Assembly: GCF_017349295.1 (NCBI RefSeq)
Contig: NZ_JAFMPK010000048.1
Span: 177,758-241,757 of the forward strand
Direction: 5' to 3'
DNA length: 64,000 nucleotides
Source: Myceligenerans salitolerans
Lineage (GTDB): Bacteria; Actinomycetota; Actinomycetes; Actinomycetales; Cellulomonadaceae
How positions within the stretch are numbered: position 1 is the first letter of the stretch; every line of letters begins with the position of its first letter. Below, piece by piece: positions 41,458-49,714 of the stretch. The notes under the pieces are model-generated. The model had not been told where the DNA came from, ran no database searches, and saw only the letters and a list, made by a program, of their open reading frames with translations. The translations under genes and the position numbers were made by a program.

Positions 41458-42477
41458 GTGCCTGCTCCGAGCCTTGGCGACTGGGCCACCCACAGCCCGT
41501 ACAGCGATCCCGCGCCGCACACCGACCTGCTCACCGCCATCCCGCCCGAACCGCTCGCGGTGCACACCGCGGCCTGCGCCACGGTGGTGCACTACCGGGA
41601 CCAGAACCTGCCCGACGGGCCCACCCCGGAACAGTGGAACGACATCGACCGGCGCTGGCTCTCGTCGATCCTCGACGCCGCGACCGAGCGTGCCGCGGGC
41701 CCGCTCACCTCACCGCGTGAAGCCGACCGGCAGGTCGCCGGCTGCTGTCGCGACCACACCTTGTTCTCGCTCGGCGTGCTGCGCACCCACGGCGTGCCGG
41801 CCCGTTCCCGGATCGGCTTCGCCCACTACCTCGAGCCCGGCTCCGGCGTCGATCACGTGGTGGCCGAGCACTGGGACGGCACCCGGTGGGTCCGCTGGGA
41901 CCCGGAGCTCACGCCTGGCGACGAGTGGGACTTCGACCCGTACGACATGCCCGTCGCGGCGACCCGTGACCCGGCGTCCGACCTGGACCAGCCGTTCGTC
42001 ACCGCGGCGCAGGCCTGGCTCGCGATCCAGGCCGGTGCGGCCGACCCGGCCAAGTACGGCGTGGCAGGTGTGCCGGAGCTCGCAGGCCGGGACTTCGTGC
42101 GGCGCTACGTGCTGCTCGAGGTGGCACACCGGCACCGTGACGAGTTGCTGCTGTGGGACGTGTGGGGACCCGTCATCGGAGCACTCCCCGACGACGCCCC
42201 GCAGGCAGCGGGCAAGCGGGCCGCCGCCGCAGCGGGTATGGCCGGCCTCGACGTGTCGTCCGAGGAGTTCGATGCCCTTGCCGACGAGCTCGCGCACCTC
42301 CTCGTCGCGGCCGACGCCGGGGACGACGTCGCCGCCGAGGAGCTCGCCGAGCTCTACGAGGGCGATCCCCGCCTGCACCCGGGAACCCGGGTGGGCACCT
42401 ACTCGCCGTCCGACCGCGGCGGTATCACCGACCTGGCGAGCCGCACGACGAACTGGCTGGTTCCCGGGGCGGCCTGA
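41458..42477 (+). CDS. Transglutaminase-like (cysteine protease fold) protein
   Basis: This is a 339-residue cytoplasmic protein. The catalytic Cys is in VAGCCRDHTLFSLGVLRTHG (about residues 95-105). The His lies in GVDHVVAEHWDG and the Asp in RWVRWDPELTPG: the Cys-His-Asp order of the transglutaminase core domain. The C-terminal half is helical and acidic (FDALADELAHLLVAADAGDD). No signal peptide or TM is present. The start is GTG 41458. Bacterial members can be proteases, amidases or peptidoglycan enzymes; this one cannot be assigned. It stands alone between the sirtuin and the repeats before tadA. Confidence 0.75.
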   Translation: MPAPSLGDWATHSPYSDPAPHTDLLTAIPPEPLAVHTAACATVVHYRDQNLPDGPTPEQWNDIDRRWLSSILDAATERAAGPLTSPREADRQVAGCCRDHTLFSLGVLRTHGVPARSRIGFAHYLEPGSGVDHVVAEHWDGTRWVRWDPELTPGDEWDFDPYDMPVAATRDPASDLDQPFVTAAQAWLAIQAGAADPAKYGVAGVPELAGRDFVRRYVLLEVAHRHRDELLLWDVWGPVIGALPDDAPQAAGKRAAAAAGMAGLDVSSEEFDALADELAHLLVAADAGDDVAAEELAELYEGDPRLHPGTRVGTYSPSDRGGITDLASRTTNWLVPGAA

Positions 42478-42517
42478 ACAGAGCCGTCGGCACCCGCGCG
42501 CGACCACGCCATGTCGT

Positions 42518-42575
42518 CGACCACGCCATCTTGAGGGGATGGGCGCGCTCCCACCCCCTCAAGATGGCGTGGTCG
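42518..42575. repeat. Long near-perfect inverted repeat
   Basis: The arms are 42518-42543 and 42550-42575, 26 bp each with one mismatch and a 6-nt loop (CGCGCT). The outer 12 bases of the arm (CGACCACGCCAT) also occur just before it at 42501-42512. It could be a bidirectional terminator or a dispersed palindromic element. Confidence 0.8.
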
Positions 42576-42578
42576 CCA

Positions 42579-42663
42579 TGACCGGGGCGGCCGCTGACCG
42601 GGCCGGCCAGCGGCTGACCGGGGCGGTCGGCGGCAAACCGGGCCGGCCGGCGACAGACCGGCC
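42579..42663. repeat. Imperfect tandem repeat with 20-bp period
   Basis: Units start at 42579, 42595, 42615, 42635 and 42655, with consensus TGACCGGGSCGGCCGGCGGC. The first and last are shorter. They fill most of the gap between the long hairpin and the tadA stop codon at 42687. Confidence 0.65.
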
Positions 42664-42686
42664 ATGGACGAGGCGGCTCCGGGCTC

Positions 42687-43184
42687 TCAGCGCGGTCGGC
42701 AGGCGTCGAAGAAGTCGCGCAGGACGGCGCCGCACTCCTCCTCGCGGATCCCGCCGATCACCTCGATCTCGTGGTTGCCGCGGCGGTCGCGGACCAGGTC
42801 CCACACCGAGCCGGTGGCCCCGGCCTTCGCGTCCCAGGCCCCGAGGACCAGCCGTGACACCCGCGCCAGTAGCAGCGCACCCGCGCACATCACGCACGGC
42901 TCGAGCGTGACCACGAGCGTGCAGCCCTCCAACCGCCACTCGCCCCGCACGGCCGCGGCAGCGCGCAACGCCTGGACCTCGGCGTGCGCGGTCGGGTCGC
43001 CCGCAGCTTCGCGCTCGTTGCGCCCGACGGCGATGGTGCGTCCCGCCTCGTCCAGCACCACGGCGCCCACGGGAACGTCGCCGGACCCGAGCGCCGCGGC
43101 GGCCTCGGCCAGCGCGGCGCCCATCGCGGACTCCCACGTCGCCGTTCGCTCGGCGAGCGTCACACCCGGAAAGCCGTCGGTCAT
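42687..43184 (-). CDS. tadA: tRNA-specific adenosine deaminase
   Basis: This is a 165-residue zinc deaminase. The metal and catalytic motif is [11 protein letters not shown] (His ligand and proton-shuttling Glu), with the two Cys ligands in [36 protein letters not shown] and the C-terminal LRDFFDACR match TadA. TadA converts adenosine 34 of tRNA-Arg(ACG) to inosine in the cytoplasm. ATG 43184 gives the standard length. It is divergent from upp with a 37-bp gap, a pairing commonly seen in actinobacteria. Confidence 0.92.
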   Translation of the reverse strand: MTDGFPGVTLAERTATWESAMGAALAEAAAALGSGDVPVGAVVLDEAGRTIAVGRNEREAAGDPTAHAEVQALRAAAAVRGEWRLEGCTLVVTLEPCVMCAGALLLARVSRLVLGAWDAKAGATGSVWDLVRDRRGNHEIEVIGGIREEECGAVLRDFFDACRPR

Positions 43185-43221
43185 GCGGCCCAGCCTATTC
43201 ACCGGCCGGTACGGTGGCCTC

Positions 43222-43857
43222 ATGCGCCTGCACGTTGCCGATCACCCGCTGGTGGACCACAAGCTCACCACCCTGCGGGACGAGACCACGCCGTCCGCCA
43301 CGTTCCGGCTGCTGGTGGACGAGCTCGTCACCCTGCTCGCCTACGAGGCCACCCGGGGCATCGCCACGGAGCCGAAGGAGATCCGGACCCCGGTCACGTC
43401 GATGACCGGGACCACGCTGGCCTCCCCCGCCCCGCTCGTGGTACCCATCCTGCGCGCGGGCCTCGGCATGCTCGACGGCATGACTCGCCTGCTCCCGACG
43501 GCGGAGGTGGGATTCCTCGGGATGATGCGCGACGAGGAGACGCTCAAGGCCGTCACGTACGCCAACCGCCTGCCCGACGACCTCACCGGGCGCCACGTGT
43601 TCCTCCTCGACCCGATGCTGGCCACGGGAGGCACGCTCGTCGCGGCGATCGACTACGTCTTCGAGCGCGGCGCGCGCGAGGTCACCGCCGTCTGCCTGCT
43701 CGCGGCACCCGAGGGGCTGAAGGTCGTCGAGCAGCACGCGGGAGACCGGGTGGATGTCGAGATCGTCGTCGCGGCCGTGGACGAGCGTCTCAACGAGAAG
43801 GCCTACATCGTCCCCGGCCTGGGCGACGCGGGCGACCGGCTGTACGGCGTCGTGTGA
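43222..43857 (+). CDS. upp: Uracil phosphoribosyltransferase
   Basis: This is a 211-residue enzyme of pyrimidine salvage. The PRPP loop is [20 protein letters not shown]. The N-terminal [17 protein letters not shown], the segment [15 protein letters not shown], and the C-terminal uracil-contact end [19 protein letters not shown] are diagnostic of Upp. It makes UMP from uracil and PRPP in the cytoplasm, working with UraA (gene at 2276). Length is standard. It is convergent with the sigma factor gene, only 6 bp apart. Confidence 0.95.
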   Translation: MRLHVADHPLVDHKLTTLRDETTPSATFRLLVDELVTLLAYEATRGIATEPKEIRTPVTSMTGTTLASPAPLVVPILRAGLGMLDGMTRLLPTAEVGFLGMMRDEETLKAVTYANRLPDDLTGRHVFLLDPMLATGGTLVAAIDYVFERGAREVTAVCLLAAPEGLKVVEQHAGDRVDVEIVVAAVDERLNEKAYIVPGLGDAGDRLYGVV

Positions 43858-43863
43858 CGGCTG

Positions 43864-46800
43864 TCAGGCGCCCTGGCTCCGGCCCCAGAACACGGGTGGC
43901 ATGAACGTCGCCTGCTCGACGTGTTCGCCACGGTCGTCCCGGTCCTTGTCCGTGCACTGGCGGCCGAACAGCGCCGCGAGCCAGTTCGGTGCTTCCTCCC
44001 CGTCGTGGCACCTGTCCTCCGGCCGGCACGTCACCCGCACGACGTCGTAGTCCCGCTCGACCACGCGCACGGCTCCCTCGAACTCCCGATGGAGCCGCAC
44101 GAGCACCTCCAGGTCGGGGACCGGGGCGTCCGAGCCCGGTAGCGCGAGCTGTGCCGACCCTCCGGCCGGCACCTCGGCCTCGTCACCGTTCCGTCCGGAG
44201 TACTTCCCCACCAGACGGCCCTTCCAGGTCGCACCGCTCGTGTTCCGCACGTCGGCGACCACCTGTTCGCGTCCGTCCACGCACTGGCTCTCGACGTGCA
44301 CCTCGATCGAGTCCTCGGGCCAGTCCACCTGGGCGCAGGACGAGAACGTCACGTCGATGTCGCCCAGCGGATCGTCGCCCGAGAGCAGCGGGAGCTTGCC
44401 GGTGCCCCAGGGAACGCGCGCGACGAGGGTCCCGGCCTCACCGGCCGCCACCGTGTGCGTCGCGCCGCCGAGCCGGAAGGTCACGGGCAACGTCGACGAG
44501 GTGTTGTCGACAGGGATCCGGAAGGTCCCGATCGAGGCGCCGCGCCCGGCGTCGTAGGCACATTCCGCGCTCATCGTGTGCTGGCCGGTGTACGACGGCG
44601 CGATCACCGCCTGGGCATACGTGGCCCGCGGCCCCGCCTCGGGCCGGGCAGCGCTCTTCGGCGGATCGCCGTCCTCGTCGAAGGTCCAGCGAGCCAGCTC
44701 GAACGTCACGGCGCCGGCGGGCAGACGCTTGGCCCCCGTGGGAACGGTGAAGGTGTCACGGCCGCCCGGCGGCACGGTCCGCGCCTCCGAGACGAGCCGG
44801 CCGGACTTCGCCTGCACGATCATCTTCACGTTCATGGGCTCGTCCGACGCGTTGGCGAGAGTGCCACGGACGCCCACCCGTCCGGCCGTGTTGACCGTCT
44901 CGGCCTTCGCCGTGGCGGCCCAGTCGGGGTCGTAGCAGTCCACGGCGGGCAGTTCGCCCGCGGGCACCCGGTGCTCGTACGCCGTGCCCTCCACCGTCCG
45001 GGTGAGCACCCAGGTCGCCGAACCGCCGGGAACCCGGATGCCTTCGTCGCGCCGGAGCGTGACGCTCTGGCCGGGGGAGACCGGATCGGCGTGCGAGGCG
45101 CTGTCGCCCGCCGCCTCCAGCGTGACGAACACCGTCCCCGGTGTCGTGTTCGTGTACGTTCCGGCGATCGCGGCCTTCGCCTCGGCGAGGCCACCGGACG
45201 CGACGCAGCTCGACGTGAGGGCTCCGGCGCCCTGGGCGGCACCCGCCCAGGCCGGCGTCACGACGACCTGGGCCCGGGCGTCACGTGCGTGGGAGACACC
45301 CGCCGGTGCCGCGACGGCCGTCCCGGAGACCTGCGCGGCCACGGAGTTCGAGAACGCGACGACGGACAGCGGAAGTTCACGCCAGTGCCCCGGCTCCATC
45401 CCGGTCGGTTCCCCGGCGACGCAGGACCAGGTCCGTGACTCGATCGTCGTGCAGACCAGCGCGTCCTGCTGCACGGCCGGCCGCACCCCCTCCGGCAGCG
45501 TCACCGCCATCGACCAGTCCGACGCGGCGCGCTCGTCACCGGTGTTCCCGATCCGCAGGGGAAGGACTCCCCTGCCGGGCGAGGCGAGTCCGAAGGCTCC
45601 GGCCTGAGCCGTGAGCTCGGGGCCGAAGGATGCCACCCGGCGCGCCGGGAGCTCCATGGAGGTGGCATCGATGTCGTCCGCCCGCAGCTCGGCCCCGATC
45701 GGGTAGCTGCCGCCCGCCTGCGCGCGCACCGTGACCTGTACCTCGTGCGTCACGCCGGCACCGAGGTGCCCGACGTCGCAGACCACCGCACCGGGTTCGG
45801 CGCCGGGTGTGCAGACGGTCCGCACCGGAGCGGTGGTCCGGTCCGAGGGAGTCTCCTCCGGGACACCGCCGTTCCCGTCGGTGTCCGCCCCTCCGTCACC
45901 GGTGGCGGTGTCCGCCCCGCCCGCCGGCGACTCCGTCGAGTCGCCGTCGTCCGCTGCGGCTGCGCCGTCGGCCGCGTCACCGGCATCCCGGTCGCCGGCG
46001 GCGCCCTTGCCGGCGGCACCCTTGCCGGCACCGCCGGCCTCGTTCCCGCCGGAAGAAGGCTTGTCGCCGGTGTCGGTGTCGACGATCGACCGACCGAAGC
46101 CGGAGCCCGACGGCGAGTCCTGCGCCGCCATCGTCATGCCGTCGGGAAGGGTGAGGTGCACCGTGGTTCCGGTGACCTCGGCGCCACCGTGGTTCTCCAG
46201 CCTGAGCACGAGGTCCTGCGCCTCTCGCGGCTGCAACGGCGCATCACCGCCGGTGAACGCCAGGGACAGGTCCTCGACGAGCGGGAGCAGGTTGGCCGGG
46301 TCCGCGGCGCTCTCGTCCGGCGGGACGAACGGCTGCCCGGTCGTCGTCGGCCGCGGCGACGGCGAGGCCACGGGCGAGGCCACGACGGCCGCGGGCGGCC
46401 CGTCCGGCTCGGCCTCGGCGTGGGTGCCGATGATCTGCAGCGCGGCCACCACGCCGACGGTCGCGACCGTGATCGCGCCGGCCGCCATCGCACCGCCCGT
46501 GGCGGCGGCGCCACCGGCCCCGACCACGCCCACCGCGGTCGCGCCCGCGGTCGCCCCGGCGACACCGGCCGCCGTGCTCGTGGCGGACGCTCCCACGGTC
46601 GCCGCGGCCCCGGCGGTCGAGCCGACGGTCGCCGTCGCGCCGGCACCCGCCGTGGTTCCCGCGCCCGCCGTGGCGCCGGCGGTCGCACTCGCCCCGACGC
46701 CCATGCCGGAGCTGCCGGCTGCGGCGCTCCCCACACCGCCCATGGCCCCACCGCCTGCCGAGGTCCCCGTGATGCCGCCGGCCGACGCCGCCTTGACCGC

Positions 46801-47622
46801 TGCCGCGAGGCTCGCTCCCACGGGAATCGCGGAGCCGACGAGAGCCAGCCCGGCGGCGCCCAGCACCAGGGGCGCGACCACGCACTTCATCCCGTGCGCG
46901 ACGTCCGCCAGTTCCAGGACCAGGGCGCTGCACGTGCCGCAGGTCGACAGGTGGTCCTCGATCCGCGCCTTCTCCCGGCGCGACAGGCTGTCACGAACAT
47001 ACCCGCCGAGGTGGGGGTTCACCGCGCGGCACGTGTCCGACGGCGCGTGGGTCAGGTGCTGCTGCAGATATCCGTCGCGCAGAGCGTCCTTCGCCCGGTA
47101 CAGGAGCGCGGACACACCGTTCGGCGTGAGTCCCAGCACGGGGGCGACCTGGGCGGGCTTGAGGTCGTCGACCAGGCAGTACCAGAGCACCTCCCGCCAG
47201 CGTTCCGGCAGGCCGAAGTACGCGCGCGAGACGACGGAGCGCTCGAAGCCCTGGAGAGCGGGGTCCTCCGAGGAGGCCACCCGCCCGAGCGCGGCCTCGA
47301 TCTCGGCGTCCTCCGCGGGGCGCATCCGGCTGGCGCCCCTGGACACGTCGTACGCGCGGTGGCGCACGACCGTGTAGAGATAGGTACGGAACCCGCTGTC
47401 CGGGCCGGCGCCCCGGCGCAGCATCTCGTACAGCTTCCCGAAGGCGTCGGCGACGACGTCCTCCGCGTCGCCGGGCTTCACGTACTGGCGCGCGAGCGCT
47501 CGAGCGGCCGCGGCATGACGCGTGTAGAGCGTGCCGAACGCCTCCCGGTCACCTGACCTGACCTGGAGGATCAACTCGGCGTCGCTCGGCGCTTCTCCAG
47601 CGCCGCGATCCACTTGCGTCAC
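43864..47622 (-). CDS. ECF sigma factor fused to zinc-finger anti-sigma and large exported domain
   Basis: This is a 1252-residue protein. Residues about 12-80 are sigma region 2 (DREAFGTLYTRHAAAARALA; DAEDVVADAFGKLYEMLRR) and about 130-185 sigma region 4 (LKPAQVAPVLGLTPNGVSAL). About 195-240 is a zf-HC2 anti-sigma domain with EDHLSTCGTC. A TM near 245-270 and a 100-residue Gly/Ala/Thr low-complexity run ending in another TM follow. The remaining about 800 residues are a secreted-type beta-sandwich region with Thr/Asp linkers and DUF11-like segments. Sigma factors with this fused layout (ECF52-like) sense extracytoplasmic or carbohydrate cues. GTG 47622 follows GGCGAGGG; a GTG at 47688 is possible. 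Confidence 0.85.
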   Translation of the reverse strand: MTQVDRGAGEAPSDAELILQVRSGDREAFGTLYTRHAAAARALARQYVKPGDAEDVVADAFGKLYEMLRRGAGPDSGFRTYLYTVVRHRAYDVSRGASRMRPAEDAEIEAALGRVASSEDPALQGFERSVVSRAYFGLPERWREVLWYCLVDDLKPAQVAPVLGLTPNGVSALLYRAKDALRDGYLQQHLTHAPSDTCRAVNPHLGGYVRDSLSRREKARIEDHLSTCGTCSALVLELADVAHGMKCVVAPLVLGAAGLALVGSAIPVGASLAAAVKAASAGGITGTSAGGGAMGGVGSAAAGSSGMGVGASATAGATAGAGTTAGAGATATVGSTAGAAATVGASATSTAAGVAGATAGATAVGVVGAGGAAATGGAMAAGAITVATVGVVAALQIIGTHAEAEPDGPPAAVVASPVASPSPRPTTTGQPFVPPDESAADPANLLPLVEDLSLAFTGGDAPLQPREAQDLVLRLENHGGAEVTGTTVHLTLPDGMTMAAQDSPSGSGFGRSIVDTDTGDKPSSGGNEAGGAGKGAAGKGAAGDRDAGDAADGAAAADDGDSTESPAGGADTATGDGGADTDGNGGVPEETPSDRTTAPVRTVCTPGAEPGAVVCDVGHLGAGVTHEVQVTVRAQAGGSYPIGAELRADDIDATSMELPARRVASFGPELTAQAGAFGLASPGRGVLPLRIGNTGDERAASDWSMAVTLPEGVRPAVQQDALVCTTIESRTWSCVAGEPTGMEPGHWRELPLSVVAFSNSVAAQVSGTAVAAPAGVSHARDARAQVVVTPAWAGAAQGAGALTSSCVASGGLAEAKAAIAGTYTNTTPGTVFVTLEAAGDSASHADPVSPGQSVTLRRDEGIRVPGGSATWVLTRTVEGTAYEHRVPAGELPAVDCYDPDWAATAKAETVNTAGRVGVRGTLANASDEPMNVKMIVQAKSGRLVSEARTVPPGGRDTFTVPTGAKRLPAGAVTFELARWTFDEDGDPPKSAARPEAGPRATYAQAVIAPSYTGQHTMSAECAYDAGRGASIGTFRIPVDNTSSTLPVTFRLGGATHTVAAGEAGTLVARVPWGTGKLPLLSGDDPLGDIDVTFSSCAQVDWPEDSIEVHVESQCVDGREQVVADVRNTSGATWKGRLVGKYSGRNGDEAEVPAGGSAQLALPGSDAPVPDLEVLVRLHREFEGAVRVVERDYDVVRVTCRPEDRCHDGEEAPNWLAALFGRQCTDKDRDDRGEHVEQATFMPPVFWGRSQGA

Positions 47623-47820
47623 GTTGCCACCCTCGCCGCCCTCGGTCTCGTGCTCGTCCGGTGTGGTCCGCCATCGGCCCCGGAACACACTTGACGGATC
47701 AGACTATAGGCCCATTGGCGCGGAACGCGGGAGGGTGAAACCACGGATGAAATTGTGCCGGGGGTGGTCTCACCGGTCTGAATATGCGTCATGATGTATC
47801 CCCGTGGGGGTCCAACAATT

Positions 47821-48588
47821 ATGAGCGAGTCGCAGCAGAAGGCCCGGAATCCTGTCCGCGGCCTGCGAGAACGCTGGCGCGACGAGAGCTTGGCCACGGT
47901 GTGGATCCGTCCTGGGGACTGGTACCACCCGGCTGTCGAGGCACTCGTGGAAGCAGTGGTGGACGACCGGCCGGTCGACGGGCCTGCCGAGCGTCTCGGT
48001 GCTGCCCGCGCCGCCGTCGGCGCGGGCATCGCCGAGACGCTCGACGACGTCACCGTGCTGTACGCGGTCGCCCGGCTACCGATTCCCCCGCACGTGATGC
48101 GTGCCGTCGCCGTCGGCTGGGTAACGGAGAACGAACGCGTCCCGCTCCAGGTGACCGCGCACGATCCGGCGACCGGCCTGCCCACCGGCGAGTACCTCGC
48201 CGAACGTCTCCGGGAGACCTACGGCGCCGCGCAACGCGACGGCAGCACCGTCGCCGCCACCCACTGCCTGCTCATGCTCGACGTCGGCATCGACGACCTC
48301 GACACCTGGCAGCGTCTCGCCCGTTCCGCGGCCATCGGCCGCACCCTGCACCAGGTCTTCGGCGAGGGACACCCCATGGCGGCGATCACGGACGCCACCT
48401 ACGCCGTCCTGTGCGAGCGCGGGAGGGCGACCGCCGACACCGGCCAGGCGCTACGCCGTGTGGTCGAGCACAACGCCGAGGTGCTGGGGCTGACCGCCGA
48501 GGTGCGGCGCCCCACCCGCGTCTGGCTGGAGCGTCTGCCCGACACGCACGAGGCGGCGCTCATGCTGCTCTCGCACCTGAGCCGCTGA
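47821..48588 (+). CDS. Degenerate GGDEF-like protein, unknown function
   Basis: This is a 255-residue soluble protein. Residues about 118-210 keep the framework of a diguanylate cyclase domain: HDPATGLPTGEYLAERLRET corresponds to the D-x-LTGLPNR start and LLMLDVGIDDLDTW to the LLLDLD strand. AAITDATYAVLCERG stands where R-x-GGDEF-x-xLL would be. The GGDEF signature itself is lost, so cyclase activity is not expected; a nucleotide-binding or regulatory role is possible. The N-terminal half has no recognised fold. ATG 47821 is chosen over ATG 47791. It is divergent from the ECF fusion gene. Confidence 0.6.
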   Translation: MSESQQKARNPVRGLRERWRDESLATVWIRPGDWYHPAVEALVEAVVDDRPVDGPAERLGAARAAVGAGIAETLDDVTVLYAVARLPIPPHVMRAVAVGWVTENERVPLQVTAHDPATGLPTGEYLAERLRETYGAAQRDGSTVAATHCLLMLDVGIDDLDTWQRLARSAAIGRTLHQVFGEGHPMAAITDATYAVLCERGRATADTGQALRRVVEHNAEVLGLTAEVRRPTRVWLERLPDTHEAALMLLSHLSR

Positions 48589-48731
48589 CCGTCGGGCGGG
48601 CCGCCGGGCCGGTGTCCGGCACGGCCCACCACGTCCGCGGGTGCGGCCGCGCTCCGCGGCACAGCAGGGCGAGACACCTCCACGGCCCGCGCCCTGCCGC
48701 CGTGCGACGGATCGCGACCGCGCCGGACGGT

Positions 48732-49040
48732 TCAGCGCGCTTCGAACGTCAGGCAGTCCGCGTGGCTCGCGTCGTCCGGGCCCGCCCCGACACGGATGGA
48801 GCCGGCCGTGCATTCCAGCTGGTCGTTGTGCGTGCACTCGCCGCGCTGGCAGGCGCCCACGTGAGCGATGACCTTCTCCAACCCGCCCTTGGTGCTCAGC
48901 GGGATGAACGTCGCGCAGGACGCGTCGCCGGAATGGCCGGCGATGGTGACGGCGCCGGCGTGACAGCCATGGTCATGGTTGTATCCGCAGCCCTCCACCG
49001 AGCATTCGGCGACCTCGGGCATGTCCATCAACGTGCTCAT
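48732..49040 (-). CDS. DUF1540 cysteine-rich protein
   Basis: This is a 102-residue protein with two DUF1540-type modules. The first has CSVEGCGYNHDHGCHAGAVT ... CATF, the second CQRGECTHNDQLECTAGSI ... DCLTF. The eight regularly spaced cysteines suggest two small metal-binding (zinc-ribbon-like) domains. GGGGAGG precedes ATG 49040. Function is unknown; such proteins are common in Gram-positives. Confidence 0.82.
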   Translation of the reverse strand: MSTLMDMPEVAECSVEGCGYNHDHGCHAGAVTIAGHSGDASCATFIPLSTKGGLEKVIAHVGACQRGECTHNDQLECTAGSIRVGAGPDDASHADCLTFEAR

Positions 49041-49179
49041 GCTTGCCTCCCCGGTACGAACGGCACGCCGGGCGGTTCGCCGGGCGTTCCGTGGTCACTC
49101 ACCAACATATTCCACAAGCCGGGGATCGGATAGCCAGGAAAGGCTTGCCTGAGCTTTATCCAGGGCCACGAACGGAAGA

Positions 49180-49202
49180 ATGCCATTGAGAAACAATGGC
49201 AT
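49180..49202 (-). terminator. Terminator of the dnaK-grpE-dnaJ-hspR operon
   Basis: There is a perfect 9-bp inverted repeat, ATGCCATTG (49180-49188) with CAATGGCAT (49194-49202), and a 5-nt loop. It lies 33 bp past the hspR stop and is followed on the minus strand by TCTT. Confidence 0.7.
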
Positions 49203-49235
49203 CAACAAAATCCGGGGATGGGGTGCGCTGACCCT

Positions 49236-49706
49236 TCAGCCCCGTTCACCGCGGTGCGGCCGCCAGAGCACGAGCGCGCCGGACGCGCGCGTACGACGGC
49301 CTCCCTCGGCACGCTCCACCACGGTCTCCTCGACATGGATCTCACCGCGGCGCACCCGACGGCCGCGGGGCACCACGACCACGTCACCGCTCGTCCCCGC
49401 GGCGAAGACCCTTCCGGTCTGCTGCAGCTGCACCAGCGCGTCCTCGAGCCGTTCCTCCAGCATCGACACGTGCGCCTCGAGGTCGAGGATGCGCTTGATC
49501 CCCGCGAGATTGATGCCCTCGCCCTGCGCGAGTTCCTGCACCTGCCGCAGCCGGGCGACGTCGCGCAACGAGTACCGGCGGCCTCGCCCCCGGGTACGCC
49601 GGGCCACGACCAGCCCCAGCCGGTCGTACTGGCGAAGCGTCTGCGGATGCATGCCCGCGAGCTCCGCCGCCTGGGACACGGTGAACACCGGTGCGTCGTC
49701 GGCCAC
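49236..49706 (-). CDS. hspR: Heat-shock repressor HspR (MerR family)
   Basis: This is a 156-residue repressor. The MerR helix-turn-helix is FTVSQAAELAGMHPQTLRQY with the wing RRYSLRDVARLRQVQELAQG. The coiled-coil dimer helix is LDLEAHVSMLEERLEDALVQ. The C-terminal tail is basic and variable. It is the last gene of the dnaK operon and represses it by binding HAIR inverted repeats, with DnaK as co-repressor in other actinobacteria. Two such boxes are visible upstream of dnaK. The gap to dnaJ is 8 bp. Confidence 0.92.
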   Translation of the reverse strand: MADDAPVFTVSQAAELAGMHPQTLRQYDRLGLVVARRTRGRGRRYSLRDVARLRQVQELAQGEGINLAGIKRILDLEAHVSMLEERLEDALVQLQQTGRVFAAGTSGDVVVVPRGRRVRRGEIHVEETVVERAEGGRRTRASGALVLWRPHRGERG

Positions 49707-49714
49707 GCTCTCTC

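Noticed and set aside
45745-47556. About 600-codon plus-strand frames opposite the ECF fusion gene
   Set aside because: They are GC-skew shadows with Pro/Arg/Ala-rich composition and no domain; the minus frame carries clear sigma and zinc-finger motifs.
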